Shown here: positions 50,030 through 61,951 of the stretch, piece after piece
Layout of the letters: each line of letters opens with the position of its first letter
Numbering within the stretch: position 1 is the first letter of the stretch
DNA from: Cedecea neteri
GTDB lineage: Bacteria > Pseudomonadota > Gammaproteobacteria > Enterobacterales > Enterobacteriaceae
Direction: 5' to 3'
Length of the DNA stretch: 64,000 bases
Assembly (NCBI RefSeq): GCF_000758325.1
Contig: NZ_CP009459.1
Location: 930,001 to 994,000, forward strand
Position numbers and translations under genes: made by a program
Notes under the pieces: model-generated
Told to the model about the DNA's origin: nothing
What the model saw: only the letters and a program-made list of their open reading frames with translations
The model's database searches: none

Positions 50030-52048
50030 TTACGCGGTAAGAAATTCACGTTCAAACTGCTCAAGGGTACGCGCTTTGGCATACAGGAACCCCTGCGCGT
50101 AGATAACCCCCTGCTGTACCAGCCACTCGCGCTGGGCTTCTTGTTCCACGCCTTCAGCCACCACTTTCAGATCCAAAGCTTTAGCCATCGCGATAATTAC
50201 GCCCACCATCGAGTTATCTTCCGGCAGTCCTTCGATGAAGCTTTTGTCTATCTTCAACACGTCAATCGGCAACGCTTTCATATGATGCAGGTGGTGAAGG
50301 CTGGCGTAGCCCATGCCGAAATCATCCAGTGCAATGCGCACCCCGGCCTGACGAAGCGGTCGCAGAATGTTTACTGCCGCCTGAGGATCTTCAATGCGGC
50401 GACTCTCGGTCACTTCAAGAATCAGCGTGCCGGGTTGGATTCTGTAACGTCTGAGTAACTCTAACAGTGAAGGCACCATGGCTTCATGCAGCAACTGGAG
50501 CGCGGAAAGGTTGACGCACAGCGGCAGCGTAATCCCCCGGCTTTGCCAGGCTGACAGGGTGCGACAGGACTCTTCAAGGATCCAGTTGCCGACGGTAATC
50601 ATCAGCCCGCAGGCTTCAATACGCTCAATCAGCCCTTCCGGCAGGCTCCAGCTACCATCAGCCTGGCGCTGGCGCAGCAGGACTTCGGCGCTGACCACGC
50701 TCCCGTCACGCATATCCACCTGCGGCTGTAGCCAGATGGCAAAATGATGCTTCTCGAGCGCGTTCAAAATATCGTGCTCTTCGGTCAGACGGCGCTGGGC
50801 TTTTTCCATTTGATCGGGGTCGAAGAACTGAATTTGGTTTTTCCCGAAGCGGCGAGCCGCAAGCGTTGCCGAAGCCGCCCGACGATAAAGCTGCTCTGCA
50901 CCCAGGCCTCCCCTGAACATCGCTATGCCAATGCTGGCGGTAGGTTTCAACTGTAGCGCCTGGATTGGCAAACGAGCGTTGAGCGTTTCCATGATTTTCT
51001 GTGCCAGCGTCATAGCATTCCACGGGTCGCTGACGCCATAGAGCAGCAGCCCGAAATCATTCTGGCTAAGCTGGGCCAGCACCGCGTTGGTCGGCAGCAC
51101 GGGTTTAATTTTCTCGACCAGCGTCAACAGCAGCATCTCGCGCTGCTCTTCGTTCAGCACACCGGCCGCATCCTGCAGCGTTTCGCTACCAATTAACATC
51201 AACGCGCCATGCTTCTCGTTCGTCACCATCTGTTCAATCAGCGCCATCAGCAGCGCCTTATTTGGCAGCTCGGAGATCGGGTTGTGGGTGCTCAACGAAT
51301 TCATTTGCTGCTGAAGACGCTGGGTAACCTGCTGATTGCGGTTATAGCTGCGTACCAGCATGCCAATCTCATCGTCATGATGCAGCGGCGGCAGCGTAAG
51401 CTGATGCTCGCCCGCTTGTTGAGGATTAAGGCCTTCCAGCTCGCGGCTAATCTTACGAATCGGATGCACCACCAGCCGATTAATACACCAGCTGATCGCC
51501 ACGGTCAGAATCAACGCCAGCAGCAAGTAGGTGGTCAGCAGGGTAGAAATAGTGCTGATGATAATGCGGTACATACGCCAGGAATCAGCCTGTAACACCA
51601 GATAAGCCAGCGGCTGCGGGTTGGCCGGGCGCTCAAGAGAGTAAAGCGGCAGAGAAATTTGCACCGGCAGTTCAAACACGCGGGTGATGAGCATCGGGAT
51701 TTGATGCTCTGGCATAAAGCTAATGCGAAGTGCCTGGAACTGGTTTGGCAGTACGACATCAGCGCGGCTGATAATGCCCGAGGGTTGGATCTGGTGAAGA
51801 ATGGCCTCAGCCTGCGGAATGTCGGCACGCAAAATGGCCTCAGACAGCGGAAGACGCACTGAGTGGGCGATTTTCTCCATTTGCGTGGCGGTGTCGTAGC
51901 GATTTTGCTGCACAAAATGGAACAGCTGAATGACGATAAAAATGAAAATAAACGCCAGGGCCACGGCTGACACCATCGCCATCTGTTTTATCGTTAGGGA
52001 ACGACTGACTCGCAAACTGACTCTCCGCTTTTGCTTAACCTGCGCCAC
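50030..52048 (-). CDS. pdeK: PdeK (YhjK), HAMP-GGDEF-EAL membrane protein with degenerate GGDEF
   Basis: 672 aa. Membrane helix at about 22-44, periplasmic LapD/MoxY-like sensor to about 158, second helix 160-187, HAMP (about 188-245), GGDEF-like domain (250-410) and EAL domain (425-672). The GGDEF site reads SQNDF (328-332), so no cyclase activity is expected. EAL keeps AEVLLRQR (454 on), [39 protein letters not shown] and [10 protein letters not shown], so c-di-GMP binding or hydrolysis remains possible. Lies upstream-adjacent to bcsC, same strand, as in E. coli; HmsP-like architecture fits local control of cellulose. Confidence 0.92.
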   Translation of the reverse strand: MAQVKQKRRVSLRVSRSLTIKQMAMVSAVALAFIFIFIVIQLFHFVQQNRYDTATQMEKIAHSVRLPLSEAILRADIPQAEAILHQIQPSGIISRADVVLPNQFQALRISFMPEHQIPMLITRVFELPVQISLPLYSLERPANPQPLAYLVLQADSWRMYRIIISTISTLLTTYLLLALILTVAISWCINRLVVHPIRKISRELEGLNPQQAGEHQLTLPPLHHDDEIGMLVRSYNRNQQVTQRLQQQMNSLSTHNPISELPNKALLMALIEQMVTNEKHGALMLIGSETLQDAAGVLNEEQREMLLLTLVEKIKPVLPTNAVLAQLSQNDFGLLLYGVSDPWNAMTLAQKIMETLNARLPIQALQLKPTASIGIAMFRGGLGAEQLYRRAASATLAARRFGKNQIQFFDPDQMEKAQRRLTEEHDILNALEKHHFAIWLQPQVDMRDGSVVSAEVLLRQRQADGSWSLPEGLIERIEACGLMITVGNWILEESCRTLSAWQSRGITLPLCVNLSALQLLHEAMVPSLLELLRRYRIQPGTLILEVTESRRIEDPQAAVNILRPLRQAGVRIALDDFGMGYASLHHLHHMKALPIDVLKIDKSFIEGLPEDNSMVGVIIAMAKALDLKVVAEGVEQEAQREWLVQQGVIYAQGFLYAKARTLEQFEREFLTA

Positions 52049-52179
52049 GCCCGGCCTCAGGATATTCTTACGCCCGCAGAGTATACTGCATTGCCACCCT
52101 TTTGAATCCTCGCCCCAGGAGAATCGGGTAATTCTGCTTTTATGGGCAACTTTGCGCCGAATTCTGAGTAAAAAACCGC

Positions 52180-52203
52180 AAACGGCGGGCTAACCCGCCG
52201 CTC
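52180..52203 (-). terminator. Terminator of the bcs operon
   Basis: CGGCGGG / CCCGCCG stem (52183-52200) 18 bases past the bcsC stop; read leftward it is followed after seven bases by a T-run. Confidence 0.7.
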
Positions 52204-52217
52204 TGCGTCACAGCTAA

Positions 52218-55200
52218 TCAGAAGTCCGCGTATGGCACCAGCGGCTGCGGCGGCATATCCATATCGCCCTGCCAGCCTGCCAAGGAGTAGCGAACGAAAA
52301 TCAGCGCATGGCTTGGGGTGTAGTCCTTGGCCTGCTGAATATCAATCCCGGCACCGATTGACCAGTGCGAGCTGATCCGGCGTTCTACCAGTGCTCTCGC
52401 CGTATAGCCGAAGCCGTTGCTGCTGCTTCCCGAGAAGGTGTCATTGCGGTCCGGATAGCCGCCCGGGTCATCCGGGTAGTCGTTAGTGTTATTTGGCACG
52501 AGGTTACGCAGCGGATAACGCTGGCCCGCATTGCTGTGGGAGTAGGACCAGGAGCCGGAGGCGCCCAATTCCCAGGACCAGTTCTCGGTGCGTTTACGCC
52601 AGATGACCGGCACGGCAAACGACACGTATTTTTGCGGGCTGTAATAGCCACCCTGGCCGAGGAAGTAGTCGCTGAGGTCTTTTTCGTAGTGCCAGACCAT
52701 GTTGGTCAGGCCCACGGTTAGCCGCTGATTATTCTCGTTAATCAGTTTGTAGTAGTAGCCCGTCATCCAGCGCACGCGCCAGTTATCGGCCACGTTTTTA
52801 CCGGTCAGCGTGTCTGCACTCAGGCTGGACCAGACGCCGTTGGCTTCGCCCTTATCGTAGCTCAGGCTAACGCCACCGCCGGTCGCGCGAACGCCTCCCC
52901 ACACGGTATTGGTATTCGGATCCCGTTGTCCGCCAAAGGAGAGCAGCGAGCTGGAGATAGGCCGACGATGCGCATTGACCGTGTAGCCAATCGGCCCCAG
53001 ATCGTTGCTGTAGCTGACGCCGCCGACAACATCCACGACGTCAAAGCCCAACGGCGTGGTGCCAATGTCCGTTTGCCAGGTATTGTTTTTCCAGCCAACA
53101 GCCAGGCTTGCGCCGTTGCCACTCTGGTTTCGGTTGCCGAAACAGTTGTGCTCCGCACAGGTACCCCAGCGCTCGTTGTAGCCCGCCCCGTTATCTTTGA
53201 ACGAGCCAGCATCCATATTCACCATATCGGTACGGAACCACATCCGCCCGTCGCTAAGCGGAGCGTCCACCTGCAGCATCGTGGTGTGTGCTTTCAGATC
53301 GGAGTACCCCGGCGTACCGCTTGAGCCCCAGTATTCGTGGTCCAGCGTCACGTTCACATCCTGCTGTCGGTAAAGATCGGCGGCATCGCTGCGCACGCCC
53401 CGCTTCAGCCAGTCGTCTTTCTCATCGTTGCGGGTCAGGCGAGTGAAGGTGTCGTTATCCTGCGGGCGCTGCCGGGTAATCCCCGAGGAGACCATAGCGT
53501 CTTTGTAAGTCTCCAGGGCCTGCTGCGGCTGGCCGCTAGCGGCCTGGAAACGCGCGGCATCACGCATCACCAGCGCACTTTCCATCGATGGCGGCTGGCT
53601 TTTCGCCGCGACCAGAATCGGCGCGTAGGTTTGTGCGGCTTTTTCGTTATCGCCCAGGGCAGACCAGGCGTTCGCCACGCGGCGTTGCGTATTGGTGGAC
53701 GGAGCTTCACCCGCCGGCGCTTTCTGCAGCTTCGCCAGCAGATCGCGGGCCTGAGGTTTATCCCCTTCGGCAATCAGCACCTCGGTTAAGCCTAACAGCG
53801 CATCTTCGTTGCCCGGTGAACGCTGCAGGACTTTCTGATACTGCGCTTTCGCGGTGGGACGATCGCCACGTTCGGCGGCCCAGTCGGCAAGCGTTAAGTC
53901 GACGCGATCGGACGGCGTCTGCTGCTGAAGCAGCGCAATGGCGTCTTTTTCTTTGCCGCTATCCCGTAGCCGGTTAGCCGTTTGCATGACTTCGTTAAAC
54001 TGCAACCGGTCTGCAAGCTCATGAATATTGTCAGTCCACTGCGCTTTGGGCAGCGTATTGAGGTGGCTTAGCGCCGCCGCATCGTGGTTATTACCTGAGA
54101 GATAAAGGCCGTAAGCGAAGACCTGCTCCGGGTCGCCGGGCTTGTGTTGGGCCAGGCCGCGCATCAGGCTGTCTGCCTCGCTGTGTTTTCCGGCGGCATA
54201 GAGATCGTTCGACAGTCGGTAGGTTATCCACACGCTGTCCGGGTCGAGTTTGAGCCGCTGGCGCTGGATCTCTGCCGCTTTTGCCCACTGGCCCTGGCTT
54301 TCCAGCGCAGTGGCCTGCTGCTCCAGCCGCTCACCGGTCAGGCTACGTTCAATATCATCAATACTTTTTCGCTGGCTGGCTGAAAGACTCTGAATATACG
54401 CCGTTGCACGCTCCGGCGACTGGCGACGGTACACGTTCGCCAGGCCACGAATCGCGTTGCTGTTCCCGCGATCCATGCGCAGCGCCTGCAGATAATAACG
54501 CTCCGCGCTGGCATCATCTTTTTTGGCAACGGCCACATCACCAAAGCCCAGCACCGCGTAGCTGTCGGTATTATCCACTCTCTGCGCCTGCTGGTACTTC
54601 TGCAGCGCGGCATCCGGGTTGTTGGCTTTGAGCAGAGCATCGCCTTGTTCAATCAACAGCCAGTAGCGATTGGTTTTTAACAAGCTGTCCCACTTGCCCC
54701 GGTTGTCGCTTTGTGGGTCCATCTGAATGGCTTTCTCGAACTGCTGTACCGCGAGGGCGCGTTTTCCCTGCTGAGAATAAGCCTGCCCCAGGGCGCCAAC
54801 CACTTCGCTGTCGTTTTGCTTCGAGCTTAACGCCTCTTTCAACTGCGGAATGGCCTGATTCCCACGCCCACCGCCCACATCTTCCAGACCTTTTGCCCGA
54901 GCGAGGAAAGCCGGATCAGACAACTGTTTTTGCTGCTGCGCGAGCCTGTCACGCGCGGTGGCCACCGTATCGCCTTCGGTGAAGACATTAAGAAAACGCT
55001 GCAGGGCTGCGACGCTTTGTGGCCCTGTCGGTAAATTACTGATTTGGCCGTACCATAAAGCCGCCGCGTCTTCCCGGCTGCCGTTGGATTTCGCCATTTG
55101 CTCAAGCACCTGATAAGCCTCGGCGCTGCGGCCGTTGGCAAACATCAGTCGCGCCAGATTGCCACGCAGTTCGCCGTTCCCCGGCGCAGCGGCATCCAGC

Positions 55201-55715
55201 GCTTTCAGTTTATCGATCGCCTGGTTGGTGGTTGCCGGGCGCTTCGCCATCAGCATCCAGTATTCAATCGCTAAATCCCCTGCGGGCGGATTGCCGTCAA
55301 ACAGCTTTTCATAGGCGGCAATAGCCTGTTCGGTATGCCCGCTGGTCGCTAATAAACGGGCCTGCTGCAGCTGCTGGCGGCCATCCGCGCCGGTCAGCAT
55401 CATCGTGACCTGCGACTGTTTATATTCGGCGGAGCCGGGGGCCAGTTTTGCCAGACGCTCAAGCTGTGCTTTCGCCCCGGCGTTATCGCCCTGGCGCAGC
55501 AGGTAGCGCATTCGGGCCGCAATCACGTCCGGATCGTCCGGTGCCATCAGCTCCAGCCTGGACAGCGACTGCCGCACAATATCTTCGCGTTTGCTGGCCT
55601 CACCCATCCTCACTTGCTCCAGCAGCTGCTGCTGAGGCGTCAACGCGGCCTGAGCCATCGGCATCAGCGCCATGCCCAATGAGAGAGTGACGAAACTTAA
55701 TGAGAACTTGCGCAT
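52218..55715 (-). CDS. bcsC: Cellulose synthase outer-membrane exporter BcsC
   Basis: 1165 aa (E. coli 1157). Signal peptide (cleavage near AQA-ALTP), then a periplasmic solenoid of about 19 TPR repeats (residues 25-780; for example [27 protein letters not shown]) that reaches the inner-membrane synthase, then a C-terminal 16-strand beta-barrel through which the glucan leaves. The last residue is Phe (LVPYADF), the usual outer-membrane sorting signal. Overlaps bcsZ by 19 bases. Last gene of the operon, followed by a terminator. Full length with no frameshift. Confidence 0.96.
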   Translation of the reverse strand: MRKFSLSFVTLSLGMALMPMAQAALTPQQQLLEQVRMGEASKREDIVRQSLSRLELMAPDDPDVIAARMRYLLRQGDNAGAKAQLERLAKLAPGSAEYKQSQVTMMLTGADGRQQLQQARLLATSGHTEQAIAAYEKLFDGNPPAGDLAIEYWMLMAKRPATTNQAIDKLKALDAAAPGNGELRGNLARLMFANGRSAEAYQVLEQMAKSNGSREDAAALWYGQISNLPTGPQSVAALQRFLNVFTEGDTVATARDRLAQQQKQLSDPAFLARAKGLEDVGGGRGNQAIPQLKEALSSKQNDSEVVGALGQAYSQQGKRALAVQQFEKAIQMDPQSDNRGKWDSLLKTNRYWLLIEQGDALLKANNPDAALQKYQQAQRVDNTDSYAVLGFGDVAVAKKDDASAERYYLQALRMDRGNSNAIRGLANVYRRQSPERATAYIQSLSASQRKSIDDIERSLTGERLEQQATALESQGQWAKAAEIQRQRLKLDPDSVWITYRLSNDLYAAGKHSEADSLMRGLAQHKPGDPEQVFAYGLYLSGNNHDAAALSHLNTLPKAQWTDNIHELADRLQFNEVMQTANRLRDSGKEKDAIALLQQQTPSDRVDLTLADWAAERGDRPTAKAQYQKVLQRSPGNEDALLGLTEVLIAEGDKPQARDLLAKLQKAPAGEAPSTNTQRRVANAWSALGDNEKAAQTYAPILVAAKSQPPSMESALVMRDAARFQAASGQPQQALETYKDAMVSSGITRQRPQDNDTFTRLTRNDEKDDWLKRGVRSDAADLYRQQDVNVTLDHEYWGSSGTPGYSDLKAHTTMLQVDAPLSDGRMWFRTDMVNMDAGSFKDNGAGYNERWGTCAEHNCFGNRNQSGNGASLAVGWKNNTWQTDIGTTPLGFDVVDVVGGVSYSNDLGPIGYTVNAHRRPISSSLLSFGGQRDPNTNTVWGGVRATGGGVSLSYDKGEANGVWSSLSADTLTGKNVADNWRVRWMTGYYYKLINENNQRLTVGLTNMVWHYEKDLSDYFLGQGGYYSPQKYVSFAVPVIWRKRTENWSWELGASGSWSYSHSNAGQRYPLRNLVPNNTNDYPDDPGGYPDRNDTFSGSSSNGFGYTARALVERRISSHWSIGAGIDIQQAKDYTPSHALIFVRYSLAGWQGDMDMPPQPLVPYADF

Positions 55716-56803
55716 ACCTGACCCCAGCTCGGGATTAACTCACCCCGAGAATTGAAGCGAAAACGATTTTGATCCCATCCCTGACCAAAGAGCGTTAAAA
55801 CATAGCTGTAATAGGCATCAGCCTGGGGGAAATTGTCTTTCACCCGCTGACGCTGCACGTCCCGTGCTTCGCTATCCTGTAAAAAAGGCAGCATGGCAGC
55901 GGAGAATCCCACTGGGCCATTGCCCTGAACGTTGCCGGTTTGCACATCGACTTTTTCCGGCGGCAAACCTTGTTTGATGGTGATATCCGCCATGGGCTGG
56001 AAGGCCTTCAGCAGCGCGGCTTTATTTGGCGCGTCGTCGGCCATCATGCCAATCCACATGTAGACGCGTATTGAGTCATAGCTGCCGCTGCGGGCATCGT
56101 CGGTCTGGAACTGCCAGCCTTTGCCTTCACGCCAGTCGGCCCAGTTGGGTGAAAATCCTTTGGGTGCGGTTTCAAGCAGTAATCTTTGGTTTGCCACCTG
56201 CATGGCCGACCACGGGCCGCGGTAACGCACCATTCGCTGCAGTACCTGCGGCGGGAGATAGCTTGGATTCAGTCGCCAGTCAGGAGAATGATTAAACCCC
56301 ACTCGCCCCGGCAACAGCGAAAATCCCAGCCCTGGGATTTTAATCACTTCTTCTTTCGCCACACGCTTCAGCAGCTTTTCACCGAGGCGGCTATAGGCAG
56401 GCTCATGCCAAAGGCGCCCCGCTTCGAGCAGGCTCCAGACAATCCACATATCGGCATCGGAGGCGGAGTTACTGTCTAAAACCGTCCACGCATCTTTGTC
56501 GTTTTTGCCCCACAGCCAGGAAGGAAGGTGGTCTTTCAGCGCCCCCTGAGCGAGGTTGTTTTCCGTCCAGCGCAGCAGCTTGTCGAACATCACCCGATCG
56601 TTAGCCGCCAGGGCAAAGAAAAGCGCGTAGCTCTGCCCTTCAGAAGTGGTGATTTTGCGCTCATCGCTGGGATCGATCACCCGCCCCTGGTCGCTGACAT
56701 AGCTGGCTTTAAACTGCTCCCAGGCAGGCCAGCTACAGGCGGCCTGCCCGGAAACGGTTGTCAGCATCAGCCCGACCATCAGCAGTGCGGCGCCGATTTT
56801 CAT
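55697..56803 (-). CDS. bcsZ: Periplasmic endoglucanase BcsZ (GH8)
   Basis: 368 aa (E. coli 368). Family 8 endo-1,4-beta-glucanase needed for normal cellulose export. Signal peptide ([21 protein letters not shown]). Catalytic acid Glu55 in [11 protein letters not shown], base Asp within SDADMWIVW or [12 protein letters not shown], the two GH8 signatures. Overlaps the start of bcsC by 19 bases and begins five bases after bcsB. Confidence 0.96.
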   Translation of the reverse strand: MKIGAALLMVGLMLTTVSGQAACSWPAWEQFKASYVSDQGRVIDPSDERKITTSEGQSYALFFALAANDRVMFDKLLRWTENNLAQGALKDHLPSWLWGKNDKDAWTVLDSNSASDADMWIVWSLLEAGRLWHEPAYSRLGEKLLKRVAKEEVIKIPGLGFSLLPGRVGFNHSPDWRLNPSYLPPQVLQRMVRYRGPWSAMQVANQRLLLETAPKGFSPNWADWREGKGWQFQTDDARSGSYDSIRVYMWIGMMADDAPNKAALLKAFQPMADITIKQGLPPEKVDVQTGNVQGNGPVGFSAAMLPFLQDSEARDVQRQRVKDNFPQADAYYSYVLTLFGQGWDQNRFRFNSRGELIPSWGQVCASSH

Positions 56804-56808
56804 CGTAA

Positions 56809-59202
56809 TTACTCGTCTTCCGGATCGATACGGCGGCGGCTAAGAATGCGCAGGATACGCCACAGCACCCAGGCCAACAGCACGACGCTTATCGCGGCGA
56901 AGATAGCCAGCAGAACCGGGTGGTTCGACAGCGCGTACCAGATGCGCTCGAACCACGGCAGGTGGCCCACATAGTAAATATCGCCGACGCGCAGGCTATC
57001 CACGCCGGATTCACGAATCACCGCTACCGAGCCGGAAATCGCCGCCCGTTTGCCGCTGTCGTTGAGCGCATTGTTCAGCAGCTCATAACCTCGAGGGCTG
57101 TCGGCGAGCAAAGCAAGGACGCTACGCTGGTCGTTATACGGCGACTGGAAGCCCACGATGGCGGCCATTGCGCCCTGGGAGGTCACCGCCGTTTGTGTAT
57201 CCGCCGCGCGATCTTTTGGATCGGAAACGCCGTTCAGCAGTGGAGTCTGGCGTACCGGGGTTTTCACCCAGCTTTGGGCCGCATCAACCAGGAGGTCGAT
57301 ACGTTTGTCATCTTTCATCGTCGGTGGAATCGTGCCGATGATCATGATGTCCGCATCTTTGCCCTGTATGGTGCTGCCATCATCAGTCAGGTTTACGCTC
57401 AGCGCCGGGAAGCCAGTTTGTGAGCCAATGGTGCCGAGCGCATCCAGCAGCGCGGTTACCTGGGCCGGGTTAGGCGCTTTGCTGACCACCACAATGGTTT
57501 GCGAAAGATCGGCCATACGGCTGAACGGGAAGCCCGCATTAGCAAAGGTGCGCAGATCCGGCATGGCAATAAAGTGGTGATAGTTAGAGAAGTCGATGGT
57601 TGACTCATCTTCCACCACGACGTGGTTTTGGACCGGCTGGAACGTAATACAGTTCTCAAGTGATCCACCTGGCATCGGGTTCATATAAGAGAAGTCAAAG
57701 CGCAGCTGGTTGGCGGCTCCCAGACGCAGAGCGGGAATCGACACATCCGTTTTGCCGTCCAGCAGGCCCTGCAGCACCGGCAGGCGCAGCAGCAGCTTAT
57801 TGTTCTCTTCGTTCGGCGTCAGGTTAAACGACTGCAGGAACTGGTTGTTCAGGCTAATGTCCATGCGCGAGCTGTCTTTCATCGCCGGTGCGGTGTAGCG
57901 ATACTTCAGATTGAGATCGATGCCGTTACTGCGCAGCAGATAGAGATCGGGCGGCAGATTCATCGTTACGCTAATGGCGCTCGGCTCCTGGCCGCTGGAC
58001 TGCAGCTGCTCCTGGTAAGTTTTCATCTCGCCCAGCGTTACCGGCCGGTCTGTTCTTACCCAGTTTGGCGCATCGTAAGGTTCGCGTGGCTGCAAGGGCT
58101 TCACGTCATCCACGGTCACGCTGCTGCCGCGGAACAGGATATTCCCCTGGGCAATGCCTTTTGCCGCCTGCACCAGGTCTTTATCATCACGGCCCATCAC
58201 CACCAGCAGTTTGACGTACGGGTTATCCGGGTGGCTCATCATCTCAACGGTTGGTGCCTGCACGGCAGGATGGTCGCGCAGGAAGTCCGGGCGCTTGTCG
58301 TTGGTCGCAAACACGATCCCGTTGCTGGTCGGCAACTGATTGAAGAGCACCGGGAAGTTCTGCCCACGCCATGCGGTACGGGAACCAAACCATGAGGCGA
58401 CAATCCCGGCGGCACGCTGCTGTTCAATATCCGGGCTGGCAGCAAAAACGACAGGCAACGTCAGCGGGCGATCGTCACGCGAGTCGAAGAAAGGCACCGG
58501 GAAATGCGACAGATCGTTTTGAGCCGGCAGGCGCTGGTAGGTCAGTGCCAACGAGCTGCTGCGACCGACATCCATCCACAGCGTGGTGCTGGCCGGGTTC
58601 TCGCAGATGTCGCGGTAGTGGCCGACAAACTCCAGCCTCACGCGGTTAAAGTCGGTGATATACAGCGGGTCAACCGGCACCTGAGCGAAGGTCTTTTTGC
58701 CCAGTTGCTCTTTGGTCACCGGCAGGACACCCATCAGCTCGTCGTTAAGATAGACTTTGAGCTGCGACTGCACCGGCAGCAGCGAAGGTGAAGGGGTATA
58801 TTCGAGGTTCAGCAGCGCTTTCGAGACGATTTCATCCCGACGCATCCCAAACTCTACCCCGCCATTCGGGTTCACGCCGGTCAATACCATGCTGCCCGGC
58901 GGCGGCGCAATTTGCGCAAAATTCAGTTTCACATCGCGGGAGGGCACATTTTCGGCGACGATGGGCGCATTTGCGCCAGGTACACCCGGTAAGACTTGCC
59001 CAACCGTAGGGGCGCTGTCAGCGGGCGTAGCGGGAACGATCGCCTCGGTTGAACCCGGCGCAGGCGTAACCACCGCCTGATTTGCCGTCGCCACGGCAGG
59101 AACCGTCGGAGCCGGCGTCGAATCAGCCGAATTTGCCACTGTAACAGGCAGGGCGCTGATGCCTACCGCCGCTGCATAAAACCAGGATATTTTTCTTTTC
59201 AT
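56809..59202 (-). CDS. bcsB: Cellulose synthase regulatory subunit BcsB
   Basis: 797 aa (E. coli 779). Signal peptide, a Thr/Pro/Val/Ala-rich linker of about 80 residues (longer than in E. coli), two carbohydrate-binding jelly rolls each paired with flavodoxin-like domains, and one C-terminal membrane helix ([22 protein letters not shown]) that packs on BcsA. The region [30 protein letters not shown] is near identical to E. coli. A weak ribosome site (GATGATAA) precedes the ATG. Unlike E. coli, where bcsA and bcsB adjoin, 139 bases with a dispersed repeat lie between them. Confidence 0.96.
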   Translation of the reverse strand: MKRKISWFYAAAVGISALPVTVANSADSTPAPTVPAVATANQAVVTPAPGSTEAIVPATPADSAPTVGQVLPGVPGANAPIVAENVPSRDVKLNFAQIAPPPGSMVLTGVNPNGGVEFGMRRDEIVSKALLNLEYTPSPSLLPVQSQLKVYLNDELMGVLPVTKEQLGKKTFAQVPVDPLYITDFNRVRLEFVGHYRDICENPASTTLWMDVGRSSSLALTYQRLPAQNDLSHFPVPFFDSRDDRPLTLPVVFAASPDIEQQRAAGIVASWFGSRTAWRGQNFPVLFNQLPTSNGIVFATNDKRPDFLRDHPAVQAPTVEMMSHPDNPYVKLLVVMGRDDKDLVQAAKGIAQGNILFRGSSVTVDDVKPLQPREPYDAPNWVRTDRPVTLGEMKTYQEQLQSSGQEPSAISVTMNLPPDLYLLRSNGIDLNLKYRYTAPAMKDSSRMDISLNNQFLQSFNLTPNEENNKLLLRLPVLQGLLDGKTDVSIPALRLGAANQLRFDFSYMNPMPGGSLENCITFQPVQNHVVVEDESTIDFSNYHHFIAMPDLRTFANAGFPFSRMADLSQTIVVVSKAPNPAQVTALLDALGTIGSQTGFPALSVNLTDDGSTIQGKDADIMIIGTIPPTMKDDKRIDLLVDAAQSWVKTPVRQTPLLNGVSDPKDRAADTQTAVTSQGAMAAIVGFQSPYNDQRSVLALLADSPRGYELLNNALNDSGKRAAISGSVAVIRESGVDSLRVGDIYYVGHLPWFERIWYALSNHPVLLAIFAAISVVLLAWVLWRILRILSRRRIDPEDE

Positions 59203-59228
59203 CGCGTTATCATCAAATTAATCAAGCT

Positions 59229-59335
59229 GTTGACAAACCTCAGGCGAAAGAAGAAACACCAGAGAACATCAATTCGTGATTTCAGTTGCCGGCTACAAAG
59301 AGGGAAAAACCACGCTTTTTCCCTTTCGGTGAGCA
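59229..59335. repeat. Dispersed repeat, copy B, inside the bcs operon
   Basis: Same ordered blocks as copy A at 456-582: AGAAGAAACACCAGA (59250-59264), ATCAATTCGTGAT (59268-59280) and AAAGAGGGAAAAACCACGCT (59297-59316) with TTTTCCCTTTC after it. The hairpin stem here is 59301-59309 with 59316-59324, GGGAAAAA paired over loop CCACGC. It lies between bcsA and bcsB and so must be transcribed with them; it could weaken or process the message. Confidence 0.7.
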
Positions 59336-59341
59336 ATTTCG

Positions 59342-61951
59342 TTAAGCCAGGGCAGACAAAGTCCGCCGTTTTGCTGGTTCGGCCGTTGGGCTGTGTGGAA
59401 TAAACGACACAACCCAGTCCACCAGCGTGGTGATCGCGTGGAAAACAAACTTCAATGACGGTGGAGCGAACTCCGCAAGGTGCCGGTAACCCCGGAAGCC
59501 AAGCTTGAGAATATCCACCAGACTTTCCAGCGGTTTATCCTCAGGGAAACTGTCCTGCCACAGCGCCCAGGTATCGGCGCGGGCAAAAGTACACTGAATA
59601 AAATCGATATGCTGTTTGGTGGTCATCTGCGCCAGCTGCAGGCCGACTTCATCGCCAAAGACACGCATCACCTGAGCCGGGAAGAAGAACTCCTGTGCTC
59701 CACGTTTCAACAGCAGGTTCACTTTCTGCCCTTCCAGCACCTGGGTCGGGCCATGAATCTTGATCCCTACCCCGCCGTCTGAGTAGTCATGCACGGTACA
59801 CGGGAAGAGGTGACCATCTTCACGCGCCAGCGCAGCCGGCATGGCAATTTCAACGCGGTGCGCTCGCCGGACCTGCTTACTCTCCACGGAAACGGCCACC
59901 GCACCGCCCAGTATTATCAAGTTGTAGAACACCCACAGCAGACTCACCACCACCGTTAGCGCTTCATTTTCCGGGCCGTAGAAGAAGCGCCATGCCCCAA
60001 AGGCAACGCCCAGCAGGTTAATCAGCACTAAAATCAGGTACGGACGCGTGATGACCCAATCCACATATTCGTTTTCAACCAGCCCGCCCTTCGCGGTCAC
60101 GTTGAACTTCCCTTTGTGCGGATTAAACAAGGCCACCAGCGTCGGTTGGGCGATGTACCAGGCCAGCACCGTTTCGTAAATTTCACTCCAGAAAGAGTGG
60201 CGATATTTGCCCTGAATTTTGGAGTTAGTCAGGCTGGCGTGGATCATGTGCGGCAGAACAAACAGCGCAATCATGATGGCCGGGGCGTAAATGATATAGG
60301 CGTGTAACAACAGGAACGCCAGCGGCGCCGTCAGGAAGATAAGCCGCGGGATCCCCGACAGAAAATGGAACATGGCGTTGGCATAACAGAGCCGTTGGGC
60401 AAACTTCAGCCCTTTACCGAAGAACGGGTTATCGAGACGGAATATCTGCGTCATCCCTCGCGCCCAGCGAATACGCTGCCCGATGTGCGCGGAAAGGCTT
60501 TCCGTTGCCAGCCCTGCAGCCTGCGGAATACGCAGGTAAGCCGAGGTATAGCCCCGGCGGTGCAGACGCAGCGATGTGTGGGCATCTTCGGTCACGGTTT
60601 CAACGGCAATACCGCCAATTTCATCCAGCGGGCCACGGCGAATCACCGCACAAGAGCCGCAGAAGAACGTGGCATCCCACATATCGTTCCCGTCCTGCAC
60701 CAGCCCGTAGAATAGCGTCCCTTCGTTAGGCGTTTTACGGAAACGCCCCAGGTTACGCTCGAATGGGTCAGGCGAGAAGAAATGGTGCGGGGTCTGCATC
60801 ATCGCCAGCGACTTCTCTTTGAAGAACCAGCCCATGGTGAGCTGCAGGAAGGAACGTGTGGGCACGTGGTCGCAGTCGAAGATAGCGACGAAATCGCCCT
60901 TCGCATGCTTCAGCGCGTTGTTGATGTTCCCCGCCTTGGCGTGTTCGTGCGTCGAACGGGCGATATAGTTGACCCCGACCATATCGGCAAACTGCTTAAA
61001 CTCGTCGCGCCCGCCATCATCCAGAATCCAGATATTCAGCTTGTCTTTCGGCCAATCAATGCCGAGCGAGGCATAAATTGTCCCCTTCACGACGTGCAAC
61101 TCTTCGTTGTAAGTCGGCACAAAAATATCCACCACCGGCCAGGTATTCATGTCTTTTGGCATCGGTACCGGCTGGCGGTTAAGCGGCCACACCACCTGGA
61201 AATACCCCATCACCAGCACCAGCCAGGCGTAGGTCTCGGCAAACAGCAGCCCCAGACCGAAGACGAGGCTGACTGGATCGTTCCAGTTCAGGGTCGAGGT
61301 GTAGCGCCACCAGATGTAGCGGCAGGAAACGGTGAGCGACAGCACAATCAGCATCAAGGCAGAGAAACGCCCCGGTAAACGCCGAACGATCAGCGCCACG
61401 CCCCACAGCAGCATCAGGAAGATAAACTGTGACAATGGGTTAAACGGCTGAGTAATACAAAGCAGCGCAAGAATGGCCGAAAATACAACAATCACGCCAA
61501 GAATGATCCGCCGGGCAGTGTGGTTGATATGGCTCAGTTCTTTCTTTTCATCGAGATGCTGCGTTCGGTTGCTAAAGTTTTCCGGCAGTTTATCCAGCCA
61601 GCCGTGCCAACTTTCACGCCAGGCCTGCATCCGGCCAAAAGAGCGTACCCGCGGGCGCCCGGTTTGCTTACTGGCGCGGAGCAACAGCCACAGGCTTTGG
61701 ATACTATAACGCACCACGTCCAGCGGGCGTGGCCTGTCTGGATTGATATGCGGGTAGAACTGGTCATGCCCGGCGCGTATGCGCTGCCAGCGGGGGCCTT
61801 CAAGCGGCAGAAAAACCCAGGCAAGAATCAAGACAATGCAGCCCAGCATCGCACTGAACATCGGGGCACCGTTGCGGCGAAAAGTACGATAACGCTCACC
61901 CAGCCGCTGGCTGGCAGCGGGGAGTAACAGCCAGGAGGCCAACTGACTCAT
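59342..61951 (-). CDS. bcsA: Cellulose synthase catalytic subunit BcsA
   Basis: 869 aa (E. coli 872). GT2 synthase in the inner membrane, adding UDP-glucose to the growing beta-1,4-glucan and passing it through its own channel. Landmarks: substrate-binding DDG at 311-313, FDCD at 358-361 (the D-x-D metal site), catalytic TED at 454-456, and QRIRW at 492-496. C-terminal PilZ domain with RRAHR at 695-699 and DYSDGGVGI at 722-730, so c-di-GMP activation is expected. Overlaps bcsQ by four bases. Intact throughout. Confidence 0.97.
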   Translation of the reverse strand: MSQLASWLLLPAASQRLGERYRTFRRNGAPMFSAMLGCIVLILAWVFLPLEGPRWQRIRAGHDQFYPHINPDRPRPLDVVRYSIQSLWLLLRASKQTGRPRVRSFGRMQAWRESWHGWLDKLPENFSNRTQHLDEKKELSHINHTARRIILGVIVVFSAILALLCITQPFNPLSQFIFLMLLWGVALIVRRLPGRFSALMLIVLSLTVSCRYIWWRYTSTLNWNDPVSLVFGLGLLFAETYAWLVLVMGYFQVVWPLNRQPVPMPKDMNTWPVVDIFVPTYNEELHVVKGTIYASLGIDWPKDKLNIWILDDGGRDEFKQFADMVGVNYIARSTHEHAKAGNINNALKHAKGDFVAIFDCDHVPTRSFLQLTMGWFFKEKSLAMMQTPHHFFSPDPFERNLGRFRKTPNEGTLFYGLVQDGNDMWDATFFCGSCAVIRRGPLDEIGGIAVETVTEDAHTSLRLHRRGYTSAYLRIPQAAGLATESLSAHIGQRIRWARGMTQIFRLDNPFFGKGLKFAQRLCYANAMFHFLSGIPRLIFLTAPLAFLLLHAYIIYAPAIMIALFVLPHMIHASLTNSKIQGKYRHSFWSEIYETVLAWYIAQPTLVALFNPHKGKFNVTAKGGLVENEYVDWVITRPYLILVLINLLGVAFGAWRFFYGPENEALTVVVSLLWVFYNLIILGGAVAVSVESKQVRRAHRVEIAMPAALAREDGHLFPCTVHDYSDGGVGIKIHGPTQVLEGQKVNLLLKRGAQEFFFPAQVMRVFGDEVGLQLAQMTTKQHIDFIQCTFARADTWALWQDSFPEDKPLESLVDILKLGFRGYRHLAEFAPPSLKFVFHAITTLVDWVVSFIPHSPTAEPAKRRTLSALA

